Shown here one piece after another: positions 18,592 through 28,664 of a DNA stretch of 64,000 nucleotides. How positions within the stretch are numbered: the first letter of the stretch is position 1; each line of letters starts with the position of its first letter. The translations under genes were made by a program, and so were the position numbers. The notes under the pieces were generated by a model that worked only from the letters and a program-made list of their open reading frames with translations, made no database searches and was not told where the DNA came from. The DNA comes from Legionella lytica (lineage in GTDB: Bacteria > Pseudomonadota > Gammaproteobacteria > Legionellales > Legionellaceae): positions 1,640,501 through 1,704,500 of the forward strand of contig NZ_CP071527.1 in NCBI RefSeq assembly GCF_023921225.1, written 5' to 3'.

Positions 18592-20232
18592 ATGGCATTG
18601 GCTGATAATGCTTCAATGGTGGCAGCAAAATTTGCAAGCTTATCTATACCACGACAAATTGGCTTATTAGTTGGTTTGGCGGCGAGTGTTGCTATAGGTT
18701 TGGCAGTGGTTTTATGGTCTCGCGACCCTAATTATGTTCCTCTATATACTCAAATGAATGCCCGAGACACTGCTGAAGTCGTATCGGCTCTTGAGCGCAA
18801 TGGTATTGAGTTCAAAATTGATAACAATAACAGTACCATTTTAATCCCCTCAGAAAAACTACAAGGCACGCGCCTTAAGTTAGCTGCTGAAGGCTTACCA
18901 CGCGATCCGGTGGGTTCTGAGGAGCTATTCACCAGTGGTAATGCATTTAATAGCAGCCAGTTCATGGAGGTTGCGCGCTACAAGCAAGCGTTGGAAGCAG
19001 AGTTAGCTCGAACTATTAGTAAATTTAATGACATTAAAGCAGCTCGTGTGCACCTAGCTATCCCACGTGAATCTGCGTTTGTTCGTGATACACAGCAGCC
19101 TAGCGCATCAGTTTTCATTGATGTCTATTCAGGGCTTGAGCTTAAAAAGCAAACCATCGCAGCGATCGTGAATTTGGTCGCCTCCAGTATTCCTAATTTA
19201 GCAGCAAGTCGTGTTACGGTTGTGGATCAGGATGGTCAATTATTGAATGAGGGTGGTGGGCAGAGCTTCTTTACTGATACCGAGCGTTTCCTGGATTACA
19301 GACAGAATCTTGAGCGTCAATATGCGCAAAAAATTCAAGATATTCTGACACCATTATTAGGCTATGGTCGTGTGCGCGCTAAAGTATCTGCTGACGTCGA
19401 TTTTACCAGCTACGAGCAAACCCAGGAGCTATTCAACCCAGAACAATCTTCTTTGCGTAGTGAACAAACACTGCAAGAGAAACGCAATGCGAATAGTGAT
19501 GCACAGGGAGTTCCTGGTTCATTATCTAATACACCGCAGTCAAATCCAGCACTTACAGGTAAGAATCCAAATGCTCCAGCTAATCCGCAAGGGCAAGGAC
19601 AGCAATCAGCAGAGACGACTCAAAATACTGATGTACGTACGCAAAGCACTAAGAACTTTGAGTTGGATAAAACCATTAGTCACACTAGAAATCAGCCTGG
19701 CTCGATTAAGCGCTTGTCGGTAGCTGTCTTAGTAGATAATCCTGCAGTAATGGATGAAAAAACTAAGAAGATGACTAAGAAAGCTTTAACTGCCAAGGAG
19801 ATCGATCAAATCAAGCTGTTGGTGGCTGATGCGATTGGTTTAAATGCTAAACGTGGTGATAGCTTGAATGTAATCAATAGTGATTTTGTGAAGCCAGATC
19901 CTATAGCGCCTCTCCCTGAAGAACGTTTTTGGCAAAAAGAAATCTTCTGGTCCATCGTCAAGCAAGTTGTTGGCGCACTGTTTATCTTGTCAATAATCTT
20001 TGGGGTTTTAAGGCCAATGCTTAAAACCCTGGCAAGTAATAAAGGAGCGGGTGGGGATCTGCCTTATCTTGAAGAGCAGCCAGAGACTCGAGGCGAATTG
20101 CCTTTTGATGACGGAATTAATGTAGGTGATGCCCATGATTATGAGTCACAATTAAATTTACTACGCCAAGTTGTTGATAAAGAACCCAAGCGTGTTGCGC
20201 AGGTAGTTAAAACTTGGGTTGATCGAGGATAA
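18592..20232 (+). CDS. fliF: Flagellar MS-ring protein FliF
   Basis: Inner-membrane ring that anchors the flagellar basal body. An N-terminal span (IGLLVGLAASVAIGLAVVLW, residues about 24-43) is followed by the periplasmic ring-building domains with KQALEAELARTI. A Gln/Asn-rich low-complexity linker, a second span (about residues 455-480) and the FliG-binding tail follow. Length 546 is typical. It sits 53 bp after fliE and 3 bp before fliG. Confidence 0.97.
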   Translation: MALADNASMVAAKFASLSIPRQIGLLVGLAASVAIGLAVVLWSRDPNYVPLYTQMNARDTAEVVSALERNGIEFKIDNNNSTILIPSEKLQGTRLKLAAEGLPRDPVGSEELFTSGNAFNSSQFMEVARYKQALEAELARTISKFNDIKAARVHLAIPRESAFVRDTQQPSASVFIDVYSGLELKKQTIAAIVNLVASSIPNLAASRVTVVDQDGQLLNEGGGQSFFTDTERFLDYRQNLERQYAQKIQDILTPLLGYGRVRAKVSADVDFTSYEQTQELFNPEQSSLRSEQTLQEKRNANSDAQGVPGSLSNTPQSNPALTGKNPNAPANPQGQGQQSAETTQNTDVRTQSTKNFELDKTISHTRNQPGSIKRLSVAVLVDNPAVMDEKTKKMTKKALTAKEIDQIKLLVADAIGLNAKRGDSLNVINSDFVKPDPIAPLPEERFWQKEIFWSIVKQVVGALFILSIIFGVLRPMLKTLASNKGAGGDLPYLEEQPETRGELPFDDGINVGDAHDYESQLNLLRQVVDKEPKRVAQVVKTWVDRG

Positions 20233-20235
20233 GCG

Positions 20236-21225
20236 ATGGATGGAATAGAGCGTGCGGCCATACTGCTTCTCAGTATGGGGGAGAAAAATGCAGCTGAGGT
20301 TTTAAGGCATTTAGAACCTCGACAGGTGCAGAAAGTTGGAATGGCAATGGCTGCACTAAATAATGTCAGTAAAACAAAAATGCAAAATGTTTTAGCTGAC
20401 TTTACTAGTGCTATCGGTGACCAGACGAGTTTGGCTGTTGATACAGAGCATTATTTAAGAACCATACTTATAGAAGCCTTGGGACTAGAAAAGGCAACGC
20501 CATTTATCGACCGTATTTTGGTGTCGGATAAAGACAGTGGTCTTAATCGTTTGAAATGGTTAGATGGACGGTTAATTGCTGATGTTATTCGAAATGAACA
20601 TCCGCAAATTATTGCAACCATTTTGATTCATTTGGATAGTGAGCAGGCTGCCGAAGTAGTTAGTTATTTTAGCATGGAAAAACGCTCAGAAGTTTTATTA
20701 CGAATGTGTAATATTGATACTGTAAAACCAGAAGCTATTAGTGAGCTTGGACAGGTAATTGAAAAACAACTTAGCGGGCAAAAGGTGAGTAAATCAGCTT
20801 CTGTTGGTGGAATCAAAAGCGTCGCTGATGTTATTAACTATTTTGATGGTGCGATGGAAGAAGAGGTCCTGGATAAAATTAAAGAATGGGATTCGGATTT
20901 AAGTGAAAAAATTCGCGATAAAATGTTTGTGTTTGAGAATTTAGTCGATATGGACGATCGCAGCGTACAAACTTTGTTACGTGATGTATCTCAAGAGTTA
21001 TTGAAGTTAGCTTTAAAAGGTACAACCGAAATAACCAAAGAGAAAATATATACTAATATGTCCAAACGTGCAGCTGACCTGTTGCGTGAAGATATTGATC
21101 TTCAAGGCCCGGTTAAGGTTGTGGATGTAGAACGGGCACAACGAGATATTCTTACAATCGCTAAGAGCTTAGCAGAAGAAGGGAAGATTGCATTAGGCTC
21201 TAAAGGTGGGGATGAGATGATTTAA
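20236..21225 (+). CDS. fliG: Flagellar motor switch protein FliG
   Basis: C-ring rotor protein that contacts the MotAB stator. The N-terminal domain (AAILLLSMGEKNAAEVLRHL) binds FliF, and the middle domain has EHPQIIATILIHL. The C-terminal torque helix carries charged residues in DDRSVQTLLRDV. Length 329 is normal. A 162-bp non-coding gap separates it from fliH, although these genes usually abut or overlap. Confidence 0.97.
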   Translation: MDGIERAAILLLSMGEKNAAEVLRHLEPRQVQKVGMAMAALNNVSKTKMQNVLADFTSAIGDQTSLAVDTEHYLRTILIEALGLEKATPFIDRILVSDKDSGLNRLKWLDGRLIADVIRNEHPQIIATILIHLDSEQAAEVVSYFSMEKRSEVLLRMCNIDTVKPEAISELGQVIEKQLSGQKVSKSASVGGIKSVADVINYFDGAMEEEVLDKIKEWDSDLSEKIRDKMFVFENLVDMDDRSVQTLLRDVSQELLKLALKGTTEITKEKIYTNMSKRAADLLREDIDLQGPVKVVDVERAQRDILTIAKSLAEEGKIALGSKGGDEMI

Positions 21226-21387
21226 TTTTCGAAGGCGAGTGTACGCGTTGTGCGGGATAGAATATAGGCTCGGCTCTGCGGCAGCCCGGCTTACATTAGA
21301 CAAGTTGGCGCCATTAGCGTTTACTAGGTTTTTAAATTTCACCGTTGCGTTCGCAACAGGCGAAATATAAGGGACTAAGGGTTTTAC
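21226..21387. other. Unusual spacer between fliG and fliH
   Basis: This 162-bp stretch is richer in G+C than its surroundings. Near its 3' end it holds a stem-loop (GTTGC-gttc-GCAAC, near 21343-21356) that can extend through TTTC/GAAA flanks. An 87-codon minus-strand open frame runs through it but continues into fliG and fliH and looks like chance. It may be an inserted repeat or an attenuating or processing site within the fli operon. Confidence 0.4.
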
Positions 21388-22032
21388 ATGGCAAATAAAT
21401 TTGAGCCTTATCATACAAAGCAAACTAATGATGATTTTAGTGTCTGGGATTATCAATCAACGCAAAAAAAAGAAGAGGAAGCTCCAGCTGTTGATGAGCG
21501 AGAACTCTTTCGCGCTGAATGCGAACGTTTAAAGCAAGAAGCAATACAAAAAGGCTATGAGCAAGGATTACAACAAGCCCAAGTAGAAATAGATAAAAAA
21601 AAGGAAGAGCTTATCCGTTGGCTTGATTTAGTTAAAAATCCAGTAAAACTTTTAGATGAACACGTTATCCAGGAAACATTACAAACAATTCTCTGGCTGA
21701 GCCAACATTGTATTGCTGTTGAGTTATCCGTAAACCCTGAAAAATTACGGGATTTACTTAATGAAATTAAAACCGAATTACCTACTTTGAATAATCATCG
21801 CATGCTGGCTATGCATCCATCAGATGTCGAGTGGCTTAAGGCTGAAATCGAAGAAAATGAGCTTCCTGGATTACATGAAATCTTGGCTGCAGATCCTACA
21901 TTAAATCGAGGTGATTTTTATTTAAAAGGTGAGCATAGTGAGTTAGACGGCCGGATTCATACCCGCTTTGCTACTCTTTTCTCTAAGTACATTACGAAAG
22001 ATAATTTAATGCCAATGAAGGTTCAGGATTAA
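21388..22032 (+). CDS. fliH: Flagellar assembly protein FliH
   Basis: Regulator and peripheral stalk of the FliI export ATPase. The N-terminal part is acidic and Gln-rich with the coiled-coil EQGLQQAQVEIDKKKEEL. The C-terminal half matches the V-ATPase-E-like FliH fold (DPTLNRGDFYLKGEHSELDG, then RIHTRFATLF). Length 214. It sits 3 bp before fliI. Confidence 0.93.
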   Translation: MANKFEPYHTKQTNDDFSVWDYQSTQKKEEEAPAVDERELFRAECERLKQEAIQKGYEQGLQQAQVEIDKKKEELIRWLDLVKNPVKLLDEHVIQETLQTILWLSQHCIAVELSVNPEKLRDLLNEIKTELPTLNNHRMLAMHPSDVEWLKAEIEENELPGLHEILAADPTLNRGDFYLKGEHSELDGRIHTRFATLFSKYITKDNLMPMKVQD

Positions 22033-22035
22033 GTT

Positions 22036-23373
22036 ATGGAACAGTATGAATCTCGCTTGGTAAAAATAATGTCTGATGTGCGTACTCAAGAGCACTCTGG
22101 TTTATTACATTGTGGACGAATAAGTCGTGCTGTGGGGCTTACTTTAGAAGCAAAAGGCTTTAATCAACCAGTAGGGGCTCGCTGCTTTATTAATGTTAAT
22201 GAATCCCACTCAATTGAGGCTGAAGTTGTTGGTTTTGGTCAGGATCGCACTTACTTAATGTCAATTGGCGCCATTCAGGGGCTTGCACCAGGTATGATCA
22301 TTGCGCCTACTGGTCGTGTTGCTCGAATTGAGGTGGGCTGGCCTTTATTAGGACGTATTGTCAATGGTTCAGGTGCGATTATTGATGAAGCAGCTCCTAT
22401 TGAGCTAACAGAAACTTACCCCTTAGAGTCTGCAGTAATTAATCCGCTCAAACGAGCGGCTATTGATACTTATATGGACGTTGGAATACGCGCAATTAAT
22501 GGTTTACTCACCGTTGGGCGTGGTCAGCGAATAGGCCTTTTTGCAGGAAGTGGGGTTGGTAAATCAGTACTGTTAGGCATGATGACGCGTTTTACAAAAG
22601 CTGATGTGGTTGTCGTCGGTTTAATTGGTGAGCGAGGCCGTGAGGTTAAAGAATTTATTGAGTGCAGTCTTGGGGAGGAAGGTTTAAAACGAGCTGTTGT
22701 TGTTGCAGCTCCTGCTGATGAAAGCCCATTAAGACGGTTGCATGGTGCAAAGGTTGCTACCAGTATTGCGGAGTATTTCCGCGATCAGGGAAAACATGTG
22801 CTTTTGTTGATGGATTCTTTGACACGTTTTGCCCAGGCACAGCGCGAAATAGCCTTATCTATCGGTGAGGCGCCTGCAACTAAAGGCTATCCTCCTTCGG
22901 TATTTACCAAACTCCCCAAATTGGTTGAACGAGCAGGAAATGGTGAGCCGGGAAGCGGGTCAATTACCGCATTTTATACGGTCTTAACGGAAGGTGATGA
23001 TTTACAAGATCCGATTGCCGATGCTGCACGAGCTATTTTGGATGGACATATTGTTTTAAGCCGTTCTTTAGCAGAGGAAGGGCAATATCCTGCTATTGAT
23101 CTAGAAGCATCGATTAGCCGTGTGATGCAAACTATCGTTTCTGAAGAGCAAATGAAAGATATGTTACAGTTGAAAAAATATTTGTCTCTTTATGAGAAAA
23201 ATAAAGATTTCATTCTGTTAGGGGCTTATGTGAAAGGTTCCGATCCTAATTTAGATAAGGCAATTTTAGCTCGAGATAAGATCAGGAAATATATGGAACA
23301 GGGAATGAATGAACAGGTTAATTATGAAGAGAGTGCCCGTTTGTTATCCGAGTTAGCTAAGTCATTTAGGTAG
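22036..23373 (+). CDS. fliI: Flagellum-specific export ATPase FliI
   Basis: F1-beta-like hexameric ATPase that powers the flagellar type III export gate. Walker A is [11 protein letters not shown], Walker [11 protein letters not shown], and the family block [21 protein letters not shown] follows. It is 445 residues with no breaks and sits between fliH and fliJ as usual. Confidence 0.97.
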   Translation: MEQYESRLVKIMSDVRTQEHSGLLHCGRISRAVGLTLEAKGFNQPVGARCFINVNESHSIEAEVVGFGQDRTYLMSIGAIQGLAPGMIIAPTGRVARIEVGWPLLGRIVNGSGAIIDEAAPIELTETYPLESAVINPLKRAAIDTYMDVGIRAINGLLTVGRGQRIGLFAGSGVGKSVLLGMMTRFTKADVVVVGLIGERGREVKEFIECSLGEEGLKRAVVVAAPADESPLRRLHGAKVATSIAEYFRDQGKHVLLLMDSLTRFAQAQREIALSIGEAPATKGYPPSVFTKLPKLVERAGNGEPGSGSITAFYTVLTEGDDLQDPIADAARAILDGHIVLSRSLAEEGQYPAIDLEASISRVMQTIVSEEQMKDMLQLKKYLSLYEKNKDFILLGAYVKGSDPNLDKAILARDKIRKYMEQGMNEQVNYEESARLLSELAKSFR

Positions 23374-23383
23374 GAGTTAATTC

Positions 23384-23839
23384 ATGAATCAGCGATTGGA
23401 ACGCTTGACGCAATTATGGGAAATAAAAAAGAATTTGACGAATACTGCATATCAACAACTTTTATACGCGCAAGAGCAGTTTAGTAAAAATAAAGAAAAG
23501 CATGACCAATTAGTCGGTTATCGGCAAGATTATTTGCAACAATTAGAAACAATGGGCGAACAAGGTGCTTATGTGAGGCGTTTGCGTAATCGTATTGATT
23601 TTATCAGTCATCTCGACATGGCTCTAGTGCAATTAAATGGCCATTTAGCTCAGCTAGCCAAGGCAAGGCGAAGTGCAGAATCAACATATAAGCAAGCTAA
23701 AATTTCTGAAGAAGGTGTTAATTTATTAATAGAGCGTGTTAAAAAAGATCAAAAATCTAAATTGAACCTCCAAGAACAGAAAGAAAATGATGAGTATGCA
23801 CAAAAGCAGTGGTATAGTAGAGAACTTAACGACGAGTGA
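23384..23839 (+). CDS. fliJ: Flagellar export chaperone FliJ
   Basis: Short coiled-coil protein (151 residues) acting as the central stalk of the FliI ATPase and a chaperone escort. It is nearly all helix, with charged heptads from residue 1 to about 140, including YRQDYLQQLETMGEQG. Identity rests on size, coiled coil and position right after fliI. Confidence 0.9.
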   Translation: MNQRLERLTQLWEIKKNLTNTAYQQLLYAQEQFSKNKEKHDQLVGYRQDYLQQLETMGEQGAYVRRLRNRIDFISHLDMALVQLNGHLAQLAKARRSAESTYKQAKISEEGVNLLIERVKKDQKSKLNLQEQKENDEYAQKQWYSRELNDE

Positions 23840-23852
23840 TTAAGCGGATACG

Positions 23853-26800
23853 GTGAATAAGATTATTAAAAAAATTTGGATGACCCTTGCCATCCTCATT
23901 ATTCTTATGGCTGTTTTGTCCAGCGTGTTTCGCTCGTTAACTCCTTGGGCAAAACAATATAAAGGTGAGGTTGAACAGCATCTTTCAGTCCTTTTAGGGC
24001 AGCCCGTGACCATTCAAACTATGGAAACCGGATGGTATTGGTTTCAACCTGTACTTAAGTTGAAGCAAGTCACATTGGGCGGTGACTCCAGAAAATCATT
24101 TCATTTAAATAAACTACTTGTAGGAATTAATGTTTTTAGATCAATATGGAACTGGCAGATTCAGCCCGGTGTTCTTTATATTGATGACATGCATTTGACG
24201 TTAAGAGAAAAAGGCGATCATTGGACTATTGATGGTATTAGTACGGATACACTTAATAGTGAGGACATGACTCCTGAAAAAACAAAACAGATTTTAGTTT
24301 GGTTATCCCAGCAAGAACGTTTAACCATTAAACGTGTTTCCATGTATTTTCATTTTAGCGATGGTGGTTTGATTCCTGTTGATGGCCTGAATGTTTCTGT
24401 ATCAAATAATGGCGGACATTATAAATTCAAAGGCAGTGCTAGACTGGAACAAACTAATAGTACTGACTTTCAGTTACTTGGGGATGGTTATTTTGATCCT
24501 GATAATTTTGATGAAATTGAAGGAAAGTTTTATTTTTCTGCTCAAAATATTATGCCCGCTCAATGGCAGAGCTTATTTCCCAATGCGACGGAACATTTAG
24601 AAGGTGGGAAAGGGGGCTTACAGGTCTGGATGGATGTGCATAAAGGCTCGGTTGCATCGGTACAAGCTCAAGTAAAATTAGAGCATCTGGCCTGGCGTTT
24701 GCTCAATAAAGAAAAAAGTCAGTTAGTGCAATCATTTTTTGCAAACCTGTCTTGGAAGCCAGACACTCAGGGCTGGCAATTGCATGGGGATCAGATCCAG
24801 TTGCGAGTTGGTCGTTTAAATTGGCCTGAAAATCAGCTTTTGGTCAAATATAATCAAGAACAACAAACGTATCAGTTTTTTATTAAGAACATCATTATTG
24901 AGTCACTACTTTCAGATGCGATTAATTGGCCTAAACGTATTCAAAGTCTATTGCAGATCAAACCACAAGGTATTTTGCATGATACTCAAGTTTTGGTGAG
25001 GCTCGCAGATCCTTCTTTCCGTATTCCGCTTATTCCTCAATTATCCTCGACTAGTGCTGCTTCGGAGCCTGTCAAAACATGGGAACAAGGAAATGAAATT
25101 ACTTATGTGCTGACGCGTTTTGATCAGTTGGGATGGAATGGGAATCCAAAAACGAAAATACCTGAAGTCAGAAATCTTTCTGGTGTGGTCAATTGGCAGC
25201 CTGAGGAAGGTCGCTTGGAGCTGGACTCTGAGAATACATTGGTGGCTGCACATGGTTACCCCACGCAGAATTTGACTTTACTAAATGGAGCTGTCGATTG
25301 GAAGGAATTAAGTGATGGTTTACGGATTAGTATTGATCGCTTTGTTCTAAGCATGCCGGAGCTTACTTTAAGTGCGCAGGGTGCTGTCGACCAAGTAACG
25401 CGAGATTCTGTTGGTGCTATTCGTTTGAATGCAGAGTTTTCAGGTAAAAATATTGAGCAATGGACTCCATTTCTCCCTAAAAAGCATATGAAAGCGAAAC
25501 TGTATACCTGGCTGACACGTGATCTGAAGCATATTGCTGAGCTTAGTGGAACTGTCAGCTTAAATGGGATGGCTCAAGACTTTCCTTTTGATGCTCATAA
25601 TGGTGAGTTTGCTATTAACAGTCATGCAAGTGGTGGAGAGCTCTACATTAATCCTAAATGGAAGATCATTAAGGACATTGAAGGAGATATTCAATTAACT
25701 AATCGTAATTTAAATATTGCTATTCTAAATGCAGATTTTCAAGGTGTTCCTGTTAATCAAATGAATTTACGTATCGACAATATAGGTAATAATAAAGAAA
25801 ATCTTATTATTACAGGAAACATCAATGCCCCCGTGCAAAAGATGGTGAATTATGTGATGTCTTCTCCTTTAAAAAGTAAATTAACGCTACTAAAACAATT
25901 GGCAATCGAAGGTTATGCCCAATTGAATCTTAATTTAGAGGTTCCGTTATATCCAGAAAACGACAAAGTATTAGCTAAAGGGGATTTAACCTTTCAAGAC
26001 AATGCCATTACGGTAAAGTCCGATGTGGTGAAGTTTGGGTTAAAGGGTGTAACCGGTGAATTATTTTTCACTGATGATGGGGTAAGTGATAGTGCATTAG
26101 TTGCTAATTCGATGGGGCATCCGCTTAACATTAAGATTCAGTCAGTAAAAACGCCAAAACCAGCTACCTCGATTGCTGTAGAAGGTACCTGGACTGTTGA
26201 TTCCTTGAAAACTCGCCATAATGCACCAATTCTTGCCTTATTAAATGGTTCTTTTCCTGTTAAAGCTATTTTGAAATTGGCAAATAAATCCTCTGAAGCA
26301 GATACAATTAAGTTAACTTCTACACTACAAGGTTTGGCCGTTAATTTACCTGCACCACTTGGTAAAGCGTATAATGATACAGTTCCTTTAGAAGTAAATG
26401 TGGATTTAAATGCAGATAAATCAATACGTTTAAAATCGAATTATGATGCGCGTGTCAGCACGGACTTATTATTTAAGACCACTAATGGCGCTTTAGATTT
26501 GGATTCAGGCCAGTTACGTTTGGGGAGTGCAAAAGCGATTAACCAAAAACTGCCAGGGTTAGCGATCGTTGGATCATTAAAAGGCTTTGATCTAGATGAA
26601 TGGAAGGCTGTATATAATCGATATACCGCAACTGAAAACACTGGTCCTTCCTTACTTAATAAACTAAGAATTATTAATGTGACTCTGGATAAGTTTAGTA
26701 TTTTGAAACAGCAATTTGATGCATTGACTGTTAAAGCAAAATTATTATCCAATAGAGATTGGGCTTTTAGCTTGAACCAAAAAAATGTCGCAGCAGATTT

Positions 26801-27803
26801 ATTGTACCGTGTGCCAGCTAATGAGTTGAGTGGCCATATTCAACGCTTACATTTAGATAAGTTCGATACAAAAGGTATTAAGTCGGGTGAGCCTGCGAAA
26901 AAAATTCATCCGGACCAAATTCCAAATCTTAATTTACGAATTGATAACTTATCGGTAGGGACAGTCCTTATTGGAGATGTGACTTTAAAAAGCCAGTCAA
27001 CCGCGAAGCGTTGGTCATTGAATTATTGTCGTATTGATTCCCCTGTATATCAATTTAATATTGATGGTGCATGGACACAGACAAAAAAAGCGGAGCAATC
27101 GACGTTCCATTTAAAACTCGAGATGAGCAATGTAGCTAAAAGTCTTGAGCGTTGGGGGGTTAATCCTTCAGTTCGCGCCAAAAAAGGTTATCTGGAATTT
27201 AAAGGTGGTTGGAACAGTGATTTAGCCGGCTTTTCATTAGTGAAACTAAACGGCGATATGTTTTTACAACTTAAGAATGGCAGAATCACTGATTTGAGCA
27301 AATCAACTGAAGGAAAATTGGATCTAGGTAAATTACTGAGTATTTTAAGTTTGCAAACCATACCACGAAGATTGCAACTTGATTTCAGCGACCTAGCATC
27401 CCAAGGATACAGTTTTGATATCTTTCAGGGGAACTTTTCGGTTCGTAAAGGAAGAATGACAACTCAGGACAGTTACATTGATGGGCCGGTTGCTTATGCA
27501 AGCATGAAGGGAGATTTAGATTTAGTAAGACAAACCTACGATATGAATTTAAAAATATCTCCACACATTACAGCCAGCTTGCCTATTGTGGCAACAATTG
27601 CTGGTGGTCCGGTTGCAGGTGTTGCCACTTGGGTTGCGACGAAAATTATTAATCAGGGCATGCAAAAAATTTCTGCTTATAGTTATAAGATTTCTGGCCC
27701 ATGGAAACAACCAGTCGTACAACAACTGACTATTGTTAGGAAAAAGAATAATCCCATCCCAACAGGGCAAGGGGCGTTGAAAGATCAGCTTAATTTAGAT
27801 TAA
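23853..27803 (+). CDS. yhdP: AsmA-like envelope protein YhdP
   Basis: Very large (1316 residues) inner-membrane-anchored periplasmic protein of the YhdP/TamB/AsmA group, linked in E. coli to phospholipid transport to the outer membrane. One span near residues 8-28 anchors it. The rest is a long repeated beta-strand bridge domain, with the family C-terminus (TASLPIVATIAGGPVAGVAT). The start is a GTG at 23853. It begins 13 bp after fliJ, so it may be co-transcribed with the flagellar genes although unrelated in function. Confidence 0.92.
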   Translation: MNKIIKKIWMTLAILIILMAVLSSVFRSLTPWAKQYKGEVEQHLSVLLGQPVTIQTMETGWYWFQPVLKLKQVTLGGDSRKSFHLNKLLVGINVFRSIWNWQIQPGVLYIDDMHLTLREKGDHWTIDGISTDTLNSEDMTPEKTKQILVWLSQQERLTIKRVSMYFHFSDGGLIPVDGLNVSVSNNGGHYKFKGSARLEQTNSTDFQLLGDGYFDPDNFDEIEGKFYFSAQNIMPAQWQSLFPNATEHLEGGKGGLQVWMDVHKGSVASVQAQVKLEHLAWRLLNKEKSQLVQSFFANLSWKPDTQGWQLHGDQIQLRVGRLNWPENQLLVKYNQEQQTYQFFIKNIIIESLLSDAINWPKRIQSLLQIKPQGILHDTQVLVRLADPSFRIPLIPQLSSTSAASEPVKTWEQGNEITYVLTRFDQLGWNGNPKTKIPEVRNLSGVVNWQPEEGRLELDSENTLVAAHGYPTQNLTLLNGAVDWKELSDGLRISIDRFVLSMPELTLSAQGAVDQVTRDSVGAIRLNAEFSGKNIEQWTPFLPKKHMKAKLYTWLTRDLKHIAELSGTVSLNGMAQDFPFDAHNGEFAINSHASGGELYINPKWKIIKDIEGDIQLTNRNLNIAILNADFQGVPVNQMNLRIDNIGNNKENLIITGNINAPVQKMVNYVMSSPLKSKLTLLKQLAIEGYAQLNLNLEVPLYPENDKVLAKGDLTFQDNAITVKSDVVKFGLKGVTGELFFTDDGVSDSALVANSMGHPLNIKIQSVKTPKPATSIAVEGTWTVDSLKTRHNAPILALLNGSFPVKAILKLANKSSEADTIKLTSTLQGLAVNLPAPLGKAYNDTVPLEVNVDLNADKSIRLKSNYDARVSTDLLFKTTNGALDLDSGQLRLGSAKAINQKLPGLAIVGSLKGFDLDEWKAVYNRYTATENTGPSLLNKLRIINVTLDKFSILKQQFDALTVKAKLLSNRDWAFSLNQKNVAADLLYRVPANELSGHIQRLHLDKFDTKGIKSGEPAKKIHPDQIPNLNLRIDNLSVGTVLIGDVTLKSQSTAKRWSLNYCRIDSPVYQFNIDGAWTQTKKAEQSTFHLKLEMSNVAKSLERWGVNPSVRAKKGYLEFKGGWNSDLAGFSLVKLNGDMFLQLKNGRITDLSKSTEGKLDLGKLLSILSLQTIPRRLQLDFSDLASQGYSFDIFQGNFSVRKGRMTTQDSYIDGPVAYASMKGDLDLVRQTYDMNLKISPHITASLPIVATIAGGPVAGVATWVATKIINQGMQKISAYSYKISGPWKQPVVQQLTIVRKKNNPIPTGQGALKDQLNLD

Positions 27804-28114
27804 TTAACCATCGCATCCTTGTTGTATGGTATTTATTACACCGAGCTAATACGGGCTACAGTTTCGTTATTTAATCCAGTTTGTAACCCATATTAGATGA
27901 AGTGTAATACGGAATGTTGCGCCAACCAACGCATATAAAAAAACATAATATTTTTATCAAGATAGTAGAATTCTGAAGCTTTCCTAGACTAAACTTAACA
28001 AATGGAAAGAGGAGTTTTTCCACAAGGTGTCGAGATATTGCCTAATCAACTCATCTGTAACCTGTAGCAATAACCTTAGCAAATCAGGCTACACATAATA
28101 AATGAAGGTTTTAA
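27804..28114. other. Intergenic region after yhdP
   Basis: A 311-bp non-coding stretch. It carries a degenerate copy of the TAATACGGG hairpin family near 27835-27905 (TATTACACCGAGCTAATACGGG, with TGTAATACGG further on). The likely promoter of the next gene lies in the second half, but no strong boxes stand out. Confidence 0.4.
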
Positions 28115-28657
28115 ATGATTCACTTTGTTTTGGGCCGATATTGGAATATTTGTTTATTAAAGGAAAGCCCTGAAAATACCCCTTACTCAATTATTAGAGT
28201 ATTTTTGAGTGGAATTGTATTAGCCATTATTATGGTAATTGAATGGAATTATTCTTATTACGATTCCTCTGGAGATCTGGGGTGGTTGTTGACTATTGCT
28301 ACTTGCCTGCTTTTTTCTTATGTCATTTATACTTATGCCGTATTATTTTTAAAAGGATTTACTCCAAGATTAGTACAAACAGTTACAGCATTATTTTATA
28401 CTAGTATCATTATTCACATTCTAGTAGCACCATTGGTATTTTTTGGTCCGTATTTAGCGCATATACACATAAAAAACCCTGTGCTCTTGTTTTTAGGTGT
28501 TATTTATTTATTTATGAGTATTGGATTATCTGTATGGCAATTTGTAATCACTGCACATATTTATAAATATGCACTGAGCATTACAGCCGTACAATCAGTG
28601 ATCGCTGCTTTTGGTTTAATTGCTGTTAATATTTTAACTGTTTCTTCACTACAATGA
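28115..28657 (+). CDS. Integral membrane protein of unknown function
   Basis: A 180-residue protein with about five hydrophobic spans (residues about 27-43, 55-75, 87-107, 121-141 and 153-175) and almost no soluble part. No family signature recognised; it resembles Yip1-type small membrane proteins only in topology. It ends 7 bp before mpl, so the two are likely co-transcribed, which might hint at an envelope role. Confidence 0.75.
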   Translation: MIHFVLGRYWNICLLKESPENTPYSIIRVFLSGIVLAIIMVIEWNYSYYDSSGDLGWLLTIATCLLFSYVIYTYAVLFLKGFTPRLVQTVTALFYTSIIIHILVAPLVFFGPYLAHIHIKNPVLLFLGVIYLFMSIGLSVWQFVITAHIYKYALSITAVQSVIAAFGLIAVNILTVSSLQ

Positions 28658-28664
28658 GAGAATT

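Noticed and set aside
21193..21456. 87-codon minus-strand frame over the fliG-fliH gap
   Set aside because: Runs antisense into both flanking fli genes and has no start signal; likely chance.
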